Origin: a virus
DNA length: 58,370 bases
Direction: 5' to 3' (one strand)
IMG/VR virus record: IMGVR_UViG_3300042691_048764
Span: 1 to 58,370 of that record
Part shown: positions 22,082-30,930 of the stretch, one piece after another
How positions within the stretch are numbered: position 1 is the first letter of the stretch
Layout of the letters: each line of letters begins with the position of its first letter
Translations under genes and position numbers: made by a program
The notes under the pieces: model-generated
Told to the model about the DNA's origin: nothing
Database searches by the model: none
The model's input: the letters and a program-made list of their open reading frames with translations, nothing else

Positions 22082-23029
22082 ATGATAATAAGCTCCTGTC
22101 CTTTAAGGATCTCACTAGTTGGTGGATCTACTGACCATCCTCATTTTTTAAAAAAATATAAAAATGGATCTGTTATAAGCTTTGCTTCTAATCTAAAAGC
22201 TTATACAATAATTCACAGGGACGTTATCGGATATAATTCATTTCATAATAAGTACATTATAAACTATTCAGAAAAGGAATGTGTAAACAGAACATCGGAG
22301 ATTAAAAACGAGCTAGTAAGATATTGTTTCGAGGAGATGAATGTTAGCGAAATAAATTGCTATCTCACCTCTGACGTTTTTTCAACGGGGTCTGGTCTAG
22401 CATCATCCTCCTCCTATTTAATGTCTTTAATAAAATCAATATCCCATTTACAGGGAAACCATCTCGATCCACATTCTATTTGTCAACTCGCTAAAAAAAT
22501 AGAAAAAAAATTCAATCCCCTAGTGGGTGAACAAGATTTTTATGGAGGATCTTTTGGGGGATTTAAACTTATAAATTTTTATGAAAATGATTTACCATCT
22601 GTCGAATTATTAAGCGATGAAATATTTTCATGTTTCGACATTTATCTGTACTATACCGGGGTAATCAGGGAATCTACAAATATTTTAAAGACACTAGATG
22701 TTGATAAAAGTCTTCCTTTATTGGAGGAGGTTAAAAATTTACATTTAGCAATCAAAAGCATTAACCCAAAACTTTTTTTAGACACCATAAACAAATCATG
22801 GGAAATTAAGAAAGAACTTTCCCCTTTTATTTGTAAAGGTGATTTGGAGCTTATAGACAAATCGATAATCTCTGATAATAGAATATTGGCTCATAAATTG
22901 TGCGGGGCAGGTGGGGGAGGTTATTTTATACTATTTACTGCGAAAAAAGAAAACAATCTTGATAGAGACTATCCTGGGATTAAAAAAATAAATATATCAG
23001 AAGAAGGAATAATATGCAAAGAGATATAA
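22082..23029 (+). CDS. hddA: GHMP kinase, heptose 7-phosphate kinase-like
   Basis: 315 aa. PLRISLVGGSTDHPHF at the N-terminus, STGSGLASSSSYLMSLI (the GHMP P-loop, about residues 100-115), GEQDFYGGSFGGF and LCGAGGGGYFILF (motif 3) match HddA and related sugar kinases. HddA phosphorylates the anomeric position of D-glycero-D-manno-heptose 7-phosphate. The 3' end overlaps the next gene by 16 bp. A fucose or other sugar 1-kinase is the main alternative. Confidence 0.8.
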   Translation: MIISSCPLRISLVGGSTDHPHFLKKYKNGSVISFASNLKAYTIIHRDVIGYNSFHNKYIINYSEKECVNRTSEIKNELVRYCFEEMNVSEINCYLTSDVFSTGSGLASSSSYLMSLIKSISHLQGNHLDPHSICQLAKKIEKKFNPLVGEQDFYGGSFGGFKLINFYENDLPSVELLSDEIFSCFDIYLYYTGVIRESTNILKTLDVDKSLPLLEEVKNLHLAIKSINPKLFLDTINKSWEIKKELSPFICKGDLELIDKSIISDNRILAHKLCGAGGGGYFILFTAKKENNLDRDYPGIKKINISEEGIICKEI

Positions 23030-23460
23030 ACGTAAACCCTAATGAAAATAATATTGTCCAAAAAAGGGGGTTTATTGCTGGGATGTTCGACGTAATTCAT
23101 CCAGGATATGTTGATATGTTCGAATTAGCTAGCTCAAACTGCGAATATTTAGTAGTTGGACTCCACGAGAATCCAAAAATAGAGAGAGATTCAAAATTAG
23201 AACCTGTACTATCCGTATTGGATCGAGAAAAAATATTGAGGGCATTGAAATATGTAGACGATGTGGTAGTATATAAGACCGAAAATGACTTATTCAAGAT
23301 ATTGGAAAATGGAAATTTTAACGTAAGATTTCTAGGTGATGATTACAAAAATAAAAAATTCACGGGATATGAATTAGAAATACCTGTGATTTACATTGAC
23401 AGATCACATGGATGGTCTTCTACTAAATTTAAAGAAATTATAAGAAATAAAAATGGATAA
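23014..23460 (+). CDS. cytidylyltransferase-family nucleotidyltransferase
   Basis: 148 aa. GMFDVIHPGYVDMF is the N-terminal nucleotide-binding motif (usual form HxGH, here HPGY). The late HGWSSTKFKEI is the ISSTxI-type motif. LDREKILRALKYVDDVV is typical of TagD and HldE C-terminal domains. It would join a sugar or polyol phosphate to a nucleotide, most simply the heptose 1-phosphate made by its neighbours. No GmhB-type phosphatase is seen in the cluster, so the host may supply that step. Confidence 0.78.
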   Translation: MQRDINVNPNENNIVQKRGFIAGMFDVIHPGYVDMFELASSNCEYLVVGLHENPKIERDSKLEPVLSVLDREKILRALKYVDDVVVYKTENDLFKILENGNFNVRFLGDDYKNKKFTGYELEIPVIYIDRSHGWSSTKFKEIIRNKNG

Positions 23461-24340
23461 AGTTATTATTACTGGAGGGTGTGGTTTTATTGGAAGTCAT
23501 TTAGTAGATGAGCTTGTAAAAAAATATGATGTCCATGTAATTGATGATCTATCTGCAGTTTCGAATGAAAAATTTTATTTCAACGATAGTGCTAATTACT
23601 ATAAGATTTCGATACTTGATAAAAATGGGATTAATAAAATATTTAAAAATTGTAAATATGTTTTTCATCTTGCAGCTGAATCGCGTATACAAACAGCAAT
23701 AGAAAATCCGGGGTATGCCTATACAGTTAATGTTATAGGAACCCTAAATGTGTTAGAGGCATGTAAAGAATATGGAATAAAAAAAATAATTTTATCGTCT
23801 ACATCTTCCGTTTATGGGATGTCTGATAATCTTCCTACAGATGAGAATGAAAAATTAGACTGTTTAAATCCTTATTCTCTATCTAAATATTTCTCGGAAC
23901 AATTATGTAAACAATACTCGGAGAATTTCGATGTTGTGGTATTAAGATATTTTAATGTTTTCGGGGATAGAAGTCCAATTAAGGGTCAATACGCCCCTGT
24001 CATTGGTATATTTTTAAATCAATACACTAAAGGAGAACCCCTGACAGTTGTAGGAGATGGAAATCAGAAAAGAGATTTTATACATGTTTCAGAGATAGTA
24101 TCAGCTAATATTAAATCTGCAGAGTCTTCTGAAATTTTTAAAGGGGATATTTTTAATGTAGGCTCTGGTGTAAATTATTCAATAAACGAGATTGCTTCAT
24201 TTATAAGTAAAGATTTGAAGTATATCAAGCAAAGACCGGGGGAGGCAAGAAACACATTAGCGAATATAGAAAAAATTAAAAATTATATAGGATTTATTCC
24301 TTCGGATTGTTTAAAATCATACATCGAAAGTAAGAAATAA
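23453..24340 (+). CDS. NAD-dependent sugar epimerase/dehydratase (extended SDR)
   Basis: 295 aa. IITGGCGFIGSHL (Rossmann GxxGxxG), VFHLAAESRI, SSTSSVYG, and NPYSLSKYFSEQ (catalytic YxxxK) with LRYFNVFGDR are those of UDP-glucose 4-epimerase and relatives. The substrate cannot be fixed; next to the heptose genes it may epimerise or dehydrate an NDP-heptose, or an NDP-hexose. It overlaps the nucleotidyltransferase gene by 8 bp. Confidence 0.85.
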   Translation: MDKVIITGGCGFIGSHLVDELVKKYDVHVIDDLSAVSNEKFYFNDSANYYKISILDKNGINKIFKNCKYVFHLAAESRIQTAIENPGYAYTVNVIGTLNVLEACKEYGIKKIILSSTSSVYGMSDNLPTDENEKLDCLNPYSLSKYFSEQLCKQYSENFDVVVLRYFNVFGDRSPIKGQYAPVIGIFLNQYTKGEPLTVVGDGNQKRDFIHVSEIVSANIKSAESSEIFKGDIFNVGSGVNYSINEIASFISKDLKYIKQRPGEARNTLANIEKIKNYIGFIPSDCLKSYIESKK

Positions 24341-24344
24341 GATA

Positions 24345-25394
24345 ATGGTAACAATAATTGCAGCTTCTACATACAATAGACCAGACTTTATAAATATTCA
24401 ATATGAAAGTATAAAGAAACACGTTAAGTGCGATTTTAATTATATAGTAGTTAACAATGCCAAATTTTCTTCTATTGATAGAGATAAGCAAAGTGAAACC
24501 CTTTATCAACAGATAAAAGAAATATGCACTAGTCTAAATATAGATTACTACGAAGTTGACATATGTCAAAAAACTTCAAATAAAGCACAATCTGGATCTA
24601 TAATTAATGGAAAATACACATCAGATCCATATGCCTGCAATTATTCAATTCAGTGGACTTTTGAAAACATAGTTTCTAAAATAAACGGAAAGGTGTTTAT
24701 AATAGATTCTGATTTTTTCTTTATAGAAGACGTTAATCTTGATGATATCATGGATAATTATGAATGCGGATATATCCCACAATATAGGGGGCACAGAAAA
24801 AATCAAAATACCATAGATGCTTCAGTAAAATATATGTGGAATATGTTTTGTGCATTCGACACTAGTAAAAATGAAAATTTAAAAAATATAAATTGGCACA
24901 TGACCCCAATAAACGGAATCCCGTGTGATGTTGGTGCTCAAACACATTTTTTTATCGAGGAAAATATGGGAATGAAGGAATTGTTTTTTGAGGAGCATTC
25001 TATATACGAATTTAAAAGAATTGACGAAAATAGGATATTTGTACACTATTGTTTAAACGCTAATTCTAATTATCATTTAGTTTTGGACAGTTCTTATAAA
25101 TTATTAAATTTCACATGTTTAGAAAAATGCTGCGAAAATAAAACATTCGAGTACGAGATAGATCGGGAAGATTATCCCTCATATATCACTAGCGTTTTAA
25201 AAAATATAATTAATAAAATAGAAAAATATATTGATATCTTTCCGCCCCCATTAAGACTTGGATTTGTTAAAAAATTTGACGATTTTAATTTTTTTGGAAT
25301 CCACTACAGATCAGGTGCTAATTATCTTGACTACTCAACAGACTCATATAACCATAAAAAAACTTACGCTTTAAATAAAATATTAAATCTATGA
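24345..25394 (+). CDS. putative GT-A type glycosyltransferase
   Basis: 349 aa. The N-terminus VTIIAASTYNRPDFINIQYESI and a later GKVFIIDSDFFFIEDVNL (DSD metal-type motif, about residue 126) indicate a GT-A fold. The rest has many aromatic and Cys residues and is not recognised. The stop overlaps the next start. It probably acts within the same glycan pathway; the sugar is unknown. Confidence 0.6.
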   Translation: MVTIIAASTYNRPDFINIQYESIKKHVKCDFNYIVVNNAKFSSIDRDKQSETLYQQIKEICTSLNIDYYEVDICQKTSNKAQSGSIINGKYTSDPYACNYSIQWTFENIVSKINGKVFIIDSDFFFIEDVNLDDIMDNYECGYIPQYRGHRKNQNTIDASVKYMWNMFCAFDTSKNENLKNINWHMTPINGIPCDVGAQTHFFIEENMGMKELFFEEHSIYEFKRIDENRIFVHYCLNANSNYHLVLDSSYKLLNFTCLEKCCENKTFEYEIDREDYPSYITSVLKNIINKIEKYIDIFPPPLRLGFVKKFDDFNFFGIHYRSGANYLDYSTDSYNHKKTYALNKILNL

Positions 25395-26035
25395 AATATT
25401 TTTTAGATCTCGGAACGCATTTTTTCAATAAAGAAGAACCTGAAAATATCGGCAAAGGCGAGAATGGATTATTATATAACTTTTACGAAAATGGATACTT
25501 TGGTAATGATGATTGGACTGTTTTTACTTACGAGCCCTCTATTAGTATATACAATTCAAATTTAAAGTACATCTGTTCTTTAAAAGATAAATTTAAACAT
25601 TTTGATGCTTTCAATTTAGCAGTTAGCAACTATACTGGATTCATAGATTTCAATATGCATAATGGAAATCCAGCAGGATCTAACTGTATATCTGATCAAA
25701 TTTTCATGAAAGACTATGCAGATGAAAGCAGAAGGGATGATGTCGATAGGTACGAAGTAAAATGCATCGATATTTTTGAGATAATAAACAATATAGTCTT
25801 AAATGATAAAAATGCTCAAATCCACATAAAATGCGATATAGAGGGATCTGAATTTAAAGTCCTGCCAAGAATATTGCAATTTGAAAATTTGGAAAAGCAT
25901 TTAAAAGATATCTACGTCGAATGGCACGAAAGATTCTGGGAAAACCTTCCTAATTACGATGGCATTCTAAACACTAAGCAAGAAATAATAAACGGATTCC
26001 AAAAAATTAATATTACTTTAAAAAATCACGGCTAA
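25391..26035 (+). CDS. FkbM family methyltransferase
   Basis: 214 aa. YFLDLGTHFFN (motif I), VFTYEPSISIY (motif II) and IHIKCDIEGSEFKVLPRIL (DIEGSE motif) identify an FkbM enzyme, the second of the cluster. Its N-terminal insertion (KEEPENIGKGENGLLYNFYE) makes it different from the one at 18207. It probably O-methylates a sugar residue, which caps or decorates a chain. Confidence 0.8.
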   Translation: MKYFLDLGTHFFNKEEPENIGKGENGLLYNFYENGYFGNDDWTVFTYEPSISIYNSNLKYICSLKDKFKHFDAFNLAVSNYTGFIDFNMHNGNPAGSNCISDQIFMKDYADESRRDDVDRYEVKCIDIFEIINNIVLNDKNAQIHIKCDIEGSEFKVLPRILQFENLEKHLKDIYVEWHERFWENLPNYDGILNTKQEIINGFQKINITLKNHG

Positions 26036-26038
26036 GCG

Positions 26039-26770
26039 GTGGAATCTAATAAATTAATACTATCAACAACTTTATACGAAAAAAACTTTAGATCGGTTTT
26101 AAGTAAATCTCATTGGTTTTTTAATATCTCTAGTCCTAGTATTTTTAAAAAAGTATTAATTTTAAATAATATAAAAGAGGATTCGTTGGATGAACTTCAT
26201 AAGTTGATTAATTTATTTACTGACGATGATATTATTTTCGTTGACGGTAATGTTAGGAAGGATTCTCTCAAAATGTTTATGTGTGATTTAAAAGAGAGTG
26301 ATAAATCCTATTGGTATTCCATACAGTATTTTTGTCAAATGTACACTTCTGAAAAATTGAAATGCGATTATTTAATGAACGTTGGTGCGGATTGTGAAAT
26401 AAAGAGCGATTATATAGAAGATTTTATAGAAAATTCTATAAAAATATTAAATGAAAATGATAAGGTATTATTAACTACAATGCCATGGGCTCCGGGTGAT
26501 TTTTCAGATACTGGTATGCATGAACAGAATTTTTATAATATTGCAGAAAGAAGCGAAACTTTTTGGTTTTCTAAGGTGGTTAGCGATCAAGTTTTTATAG
26601 TGAAGCCAAAAAAATTAATGGGCGGAATATTTAATAACATCGAAAATTTACATCCCTTTCCTGGGTATGGAGGTGATTCGTTCGAGAAAAGATTCTGTAA
26701 TCATTTAATAAGAAATAATTACCTAAGAGCTATCTATAAAAAATATTACTACACTCATGTCTCATACTAA
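26039..26770 (+). CDS. unrecognised glycosyltransferase-like protein
   Basis: 243 aa from a GTG start 3 bp after the previous stop. The N-terminal LILSTTLYEKNF and the mid-protein YLMNVGADCEIKSDYIEDFIE could be strand plus metal site of a GT-A enzyme. PGYGGDSFEKRFCNHL resembles the ED-containing acceptor region. No family was firmly recognised; the assignment leans on context. Confidence 0.45.
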   Translation: MESNKLILSTTLYEKNFRSVLSKSHWFFNISSPSIFKKVLILNNIKEDSLDELHKLINLFTDDDIIFVDGNVRKDSLKMFMCDLKESDKSYWYSIQYFCQMYTSEKLKCDYLMNVGADCEIKSDYIEDFIENSIKILNENDKVLLTTMPWAPGDFSDTGMHEQNFYNIAERSETFWFSKVVSDQVFIVKPKKLMGGIFNNIENLHPFPGYGGDSFEKRFCNHLIRNNYLRAIYKKYYYTHVSY

Positions 26771-26779
26771 TAAAAAAAA

Positions 26780-27658
26780 ATGAAAAAAATTAAAGTAGCT
26801 TTTTCTGATTTTTGGTCTGGATTTGATTACAATCCGGCAGGAAAAAAAGGATATGACAACACTTTCTACCGTCTACTTTCGGAAAGATATGATATAGAAA
26901 TAGACAACGAATCACCAGATTTTCTTATTTTTAGTGTTTTTGGAAACTCTCACACTAATTTTAGAAACTGTAAAAAGATATTCTACACAGGTGAAAATAG
27001 AAGACCAGATTTTTCTATTTGTGATTATGCAATAACTTTTGACTATTTAGATCATCCTAACCATCACAGATTCCCACTCTCGGCGCTAATACTATCAGAA
27101 AAGGGAATAAAAGAATTTCCTAAAAATTTTGATCTAGATTCAATTAAAAAAAAGAAAACTAAGTTTTGTAATTTCGTATTTTCAAACTCTAATGCCCAGA
27201 AAAGGAATTATCTCTTCCAAGAACTTTCAAAGTATAAAAAAATTGATGCTGGGGGGATAGTTTTTAATAACATAGGACACACAGTAGGGGATAAACTAGA
27301 ATTTTTAGACCAATATAAATTTACTATAGCTTTCGAAAATAGCGAACATGAAGGATACACCACAGAGAAGATAGTACACCCTAAACTAGTAGATAGCATT
27401 CCGATATATTGGGGTAATCCCCTAGTTTCACTCGATTGGAATTCAAAGGCATTTATTAACTACTATGATCACAAGGATATTAAGTCTATGATAGATTTTG
27501 TTAAAGAGGTTGATAATAACGAAGCTCTTTATGATGAAATGCTACTCCAACCTCACTATAACGAACTAAATATACCAAAGGATCACGATTTACAAGGTCT
27601 TCTCTCGTTTCTAGATCGAATCCTAACCGGAGAAATGCAGTATAAACTTTTACAATAA
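26780..27658 (+). CDS. GT10 alpha-1,3/4-fucosyltransferase
   Basis: 292 aa. The C-terminal half holds the GT10 donor-binding core: FCNFVFSNSNAQKRNYLFQ, IDAGG, YKFTIAFENSEHEGYTTEKI, and IPIYWGNPL with FINYYDH. The N-terminal half (KIFYTGENRRPDF) is also typical. Length is normal. It transfers fucose from GDP-fucose to GlcNAc or glucose in alpha-1,3 or 1,4 linkage. It sits next to the two GDP-fucose genes. Confidence 0.93.
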   Translation: MKKIKVAFSDFWSGFDYNPAGKKGYDNTFYRLLSERYDIEIDNESPDFLIFSVFGNSHTNFRNCKKIFYTGENRRPDFSICDYAITFDYLDHPNHHRFPLSALILSEKGIKEFPKNFDLDSIKKKKTKFCNFVFSNSNAQKRNYLFQELSKYKKIDAGGIVFNNIGHTVGDKLEFLDQYKFTIAFENSEHEGYTTEKIVHPKLVDSIPIYWGNPLVSLDWNSKAFINYYDHKDIKSMIDFVKEVDNNEALYDEMLLQPHYNELNIPKDHDLQGLLSFLDRILTGEMQYKLLQ

Positions 27659-27664
27659 AACAAT

Positions 27665-28582
27665 ATGGAAAATAAAATATTAGTTACTGGGGGTACCGGA
27701 TTAATTGGAAGCTGCTTTCAAGATGAAAGATTTATAAGAACCCCATCAAGGGAAGCTATTAATCTACTAGACAGAGATTCCGTATCCGGATTAATGTCAG
27801 GAATTAGACCCGAAGGGGTTATACATCTTGCTGCCAAAGTTGGTGGGGTTAAAGGGAATATGACATATCCTGCAGATTTCACTTACCAGAATCTGATGAT
27901 GAACACTATAGTTATTGAGGAGTCTAGATTGGCAGGGGTTAAAAGATTGGTATTCTTTGCCTCTACCTGTGTGTTTCCTGATAAAATTGAATATCCTCTA
28001 ACGCCAGATAAGATTCATCAGGGTCCACCCCACAAGTCAAACTATGGATATGCCTACGCCAAAAGAATGGCAGATGTTCAAATACAGGCATACCGTGAAC
28101 AATATGGGGTTAATTACTTCTCAGTTATTCCTTGTAATGTTTACGGTCCTAACGACTGTTATAATATGGAAAACGGACACGTTATACCCTCTCTTATTCA
28201 TAAATTCTATCTAGCTAAAGAAAGGGGAGAGGATGTAACCATTTGGGGGTCAGGAGCACCACTAAGGGAGTTTATGTTTTCTCGAGACATAGCTAAATTA
28301 ACAGAGCTACTGTACGATAACTATAATGGAGGGGAAGCAGTTATTCTCTCCTCTGGCCAGGAGGTCTCTATAAAAAGTGTTGTTGAAATGATTGCAGATA
28401 TTTTCGAATTTAAGGGTAAAATCATATTTGATACTTCTAAACCAGAAGGACAGTTTAGAAAGCCAAGCGATAACTCTGTGATTAAGACCATGTTTCCGGA
28501 TTTTAAGTTTACGCCGATGGAAGAGGGACTTAGAGAATCTATAGAATGGTTTGTGGAAAATTACCCAAATGTTCGCCTATAA
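27665..28582 (+). CDS. fcl: GDP-L-fucose synthase
   Basis: 305 aa. ILVTGGTGLIGSCFQ, VIHLAAKVGGVKGNM, FASTCVFPD and NYGYAYAKRMADVQIQAYREQYG (catalytic Tyr and Lys) are hallmarks of Fcl/WcaG. It turns GDP-4-keto-6-deoxymannose into GDP-L-fucose with NADPH. It forms a pair with Gmd downstream (6 bp apart). Codons are less AT-rich than in the middle of the cluster. Confidence 0.93.
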   Translation: MENKILVTGGTGLIGSCFQDERFIRTPSREAINLLDRDSVSGLMSGIRPEGVIHLAAKVGGVKGNMTYPADFTYQNLMMNTIVIEESRLAGVKRLVFFASTCVFPDKIEYPLTPDKIHQGPPHKSNYGYAYAKRMADVQIQAYREQYGVNYFSVIPCNVYGPNDCYNMENGHVIPSLIHKFYLAKERGEDVTIWGSGAPLREFMFSRDIAKLTELLYDNYNGGEAVILSSGQEVSIKSVVEMIADIFEFKGKIIFDTSKPEGQFRKPSDNSVIKTMFPDFKFTPMEEGLRESIEWFVENYPNVRL

Positions 28583-28588
28583 TAATAT

Positions 28589-29563
28589 ATGAAAAAAGCA
28601 TTAATAACTGGCATTAACGGTCAAGATGGTTCTTACCTAGCTGAATTTCTTTTGGATAAAGGATATGAAGTTTTTGGGACAATTAAAAGAAATTCTGTCT
28701 CAGAAAATCAAACCTCTAGACTAAAAGGAATCTACGATAAGATTAAAGACAATCTAATTTACGCAGATCTCACAGATGTGCCCTCGCTAGTGCACGCTCT
28801 CAAGATATCAGATCCCCAGGAGGTTTATAATCTGGCTGCACAGTCTCACGTTAGAATATCTTTTGATCAACCTATCTACACCGCCCAGACAACAGGGCTT
28901 GGAACCCTTAATGTTCTAGAGTCCATTAGAATACACAATCCTGAAATCAAGCTATATCAGGCTTCCTCTTCAGAGATGTTTGGTAATTCTATAGATCCTG
29001 ACGGGTTCCAGCGGGAGACCACACCAATGACCCCAGTGTCCCCTTATGGATGCGCTAAAGTGTTCTCTTATAATATCTGCAGGAACTACCGTAACTCTTA
29101 CGGAATCTTTGCTTCTAATGGGATCCTTTTTAACCACGAATCTCCACGTAGGGGTGTTAATTTTGTCACTAATAAGGTTGTTAAGGTGGCAGTAGAGATT
29201 AAGATGGGTTTGGCTAAAGATCTTGTTTTAGGCAACTTAAAAGCCACTAGAGACTGGGGACACGCCAAGGATTACGTGAAGGCTATGTGGATGATACTCC
29301 AGCAGGATAAGCCAGATGACTTTGTTTGTGCAACCGGGATATCCCACTCGGTCCAAGATTTGGTCGAGTACGTTTTTGGTAAATTAGATCTAAACTGGAA
29401 AGAGTTCATTAAGACAGATAAGAGATTTTTAAGGCCAGAGGAACTTGAGAATCTTAAGGGTGATTCTACAAAACTAAGAAAGATCACAGGCTGGTCTCCC
29501 GATTATACATTTGAGAGCATGCTAGATGAAATGATAGAATACTGGCTAGATTTTTACCACTAA
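28589..29563 (+). CDS. gmd: GDP-mannose 4,6-dehydratase
   Basis: 324 aa. ALITGINGQDGSYLAEFLLDKGYEVFG, NLAAQSHVRISFDQPIYTA, SSSEMFG, PYGCAKVFSYNICRNYR (catalytic Tyr and Lys) and NHESPRRGVNFVTNKV are the full Gmd signature. It makes GDP-4-keto-6-deoxymannose from GDP-mannose, taken from the host pool. Related Gmd enzymes can also accept GDP-heptose, which matters given the heptose genes nearby. It is the last gene before a terminator. Confidence 0.94.
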   Translation: MKKALITGINGQDGSYLAEFLLDKGYEVFGTIKRNSVSENQTSRLKGIYDKIKDNLIYADLTDVPSLVHALKISDPQEVYNLAAQSHVRISFDQPIYTAQTTGLGTLNVLESIRIHNPEIKLYQASSSEMFGNSIDPDGFQRETTPMTPVSPYGCAKVFSYNICRNYRNSYGIFASNGILFNHESPRRGVNFVTNKVVKVAVEIKMGLAKDLVLGNLKATRDWGHAKDYVKAMWMILQQDKPDDFVCATGISHSVQDLVEYVFGKLDLNWKEFIKTDKRFLRPEELENLKGDSTKLRKITGWSPDYTFESMLDEMIEYWLDFYH

Positions 29564-29582
29564 TTTTCAACTTTAAATAATT

Positions 29583-29615
29583 AATCCCGTTTTCTTTGAA
29601 GACGGGATTTTTTTT
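29583..29615 (+). terminator. intrinsic terminator
   Basis: Stem AATCCCGT/ACGGGATT with an 11-nt loop and a T run, closing the sugar cluster. A late-type motif begins at once after the T run. Confidence 0.88.
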
Positions 29616-29627
29616 AGATATATAGAG
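29616..29627 (+). promoter_or_regulatory. late-type promoter motif
   Basis: AGATATATAGAG lies between the terminator of the sugar cluster and the virion-type gene at 29643 (15 bp before the ATG). Confidence 0.58.
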
Positions 29628-29642
29628 AAAAATAGTCTTTTT

Positions 29643-30908
29643 ATGAGCAAATTAAGGGTCTTAGACTTTAGAAGCTATCACGCAATAAACGAAGAGGATA
29701 GTTCACCGAATTCATCTAACGCAGTTAAAACAATTTTAGATCTTTTCTTCCAGGCATACGCAGCTTTATACGGTAAGGCAGAGGATTACAAGGACTCTGA
29801 TGTCAATAAAGATCTTTTGGCAATTAAGAATTCTCCAATGGACAAGAAGGGAGATGCTATGTTAAGTGCTCTCAGTAAGATAGCTCCAGAAGTAAGTACT
29901 GCTTATTTAGAAGCATCCGATAAAATGATAGACGCAGCTAAAGAGATTAAAAATGCTTACGATACTCTTATAACAACAGAGGAAGGTAAAAAGCAAATGG
30001 AATCCATAGATGCTGCAATTACCTCTAAATTATCCGAATTTGCCAAGGCTCTAAGGGCAACTAACGAATCACTAGAGTACACCAACGAGGATGAAGATTA
30101 CAGCGAATCTTTTCAGCTTTTCGAGAAAAACATTTATCCCAAAGCTAGAAAATCTGTTTTGGATACTATCGATCCCGTTATTGCCACTTTGATGAGCACA
30201 ATAAACGGACCCTCGTCCGAAGCTGTTAAAGCTAAAGCCCAAAATTCTCTAAACATTTTAAATAAATTAAAAGCAGAATTAGAGACCGACGGTGTTTGGG
30301 CAAAGATGTCAAAGAAAGAAAGAAAGGCTAGAATTCAAGAAATCCCTTTAGAGATACAAAAGATACAGCAGGAAATAATGCAGTATCAGGCAAAAGCAAT
30401 CGAGACTCAAGGATTTGATCAGAAGGTTTCTGCTATCATTAAAAAGGTTTCCGATTTAATTACTGCAGCCATACAAATTTTAGGAAAGGCAGAAGCTAAA
30501 GAAGTTGGGGAAATAGCAGACGAAGAAGGCGGCGGAACTGAATTAAAAGACGACGAAGAAGGAGGTGCAGATGATGAGGATATAGAAACAGAAGATACAA
30601 AAGGAAGTGCAGCGGATTTAAGCTCATTTAAAACCATTAAATTTGGTACAGAGGGAGATGAAGTTATGGACATACAGGTTAAAATAAACAAAATACTTCC
30701 AAAGGCTTCTAGGGTACAAGAAAACGGAAAATTTGATAGTAACACGCAGAAAGCAATTAAAAAAGTGGTAGCTGTATTTTCACACACAGCTCCTCCTTTA
30801 TTATCTAAAGTTGACGGAAAGACTATAACACCAGGTCTACAAGCTTTCTTAGAAAACCGTACTAGCAATAAGTCATATATAAAAGACGAAATTAGGTATA
30901 GAGCTTAA
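29643..30908 (+). CDS. virion-type protein with peptidoglycan-binding-like C-terminus and capsid-targeting-like leader
   Basis: 421 aa. Leader MSKLRVLDFRSYHA-INE|E has the aromatic pair and the I-x-E cleavage signature seen in other proteins of this window. A long helical region (about 25-280) is followed by an acidic linker (about 285-330). The C-terminal segment KFGTEGDEVMDIQVKINKIL, then GKFDSNTQKAIKKV, is a PG_binding_1-like repeat. It is followed 22 bp later by another leader-bearing protein, so both are probably made together and packaged. No enzyme domain was seen. Confidence 0.7.
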   Translation: MSKLRVLDFRSYHAINEEDSSPNSSNAVKTILDLFFQAYAALYGKAEDYKDSDVNKDLLAIKNSPMDKKGDAMLSALSKIAPEVSTAYLEASDKMIDAAKEIKNAYDTLITTEEGKKQMESIDAAITSKLSEFAKALRATNESLEYTNEDEDYSESFQLFEKNIYPKARKSVLDTIDPVIATLMSTINGPSSEAVKAKAQNSLNILNKLKAELETDGVWAKMSKKERKARIQEIPLEIQKIQQEIMQYQAKAIETQGFDQKVSAIIKKVSDLITAAIQILGKAEAKEVGEIADEEGGGTELKDDEEGGADDEDIETEDTKGSAADLSSFKTIKFGTEGDEVMDIQVKINKILPKASRVQENGKFDSNTQKAIKKVVAVFSHTAPPLLSKVDGKTITPGLQAFLENRTSNKSYIKDEIRYRA

Positions 30909-30930
30909 TTTTTCTAAAAACTTTTCAAAA

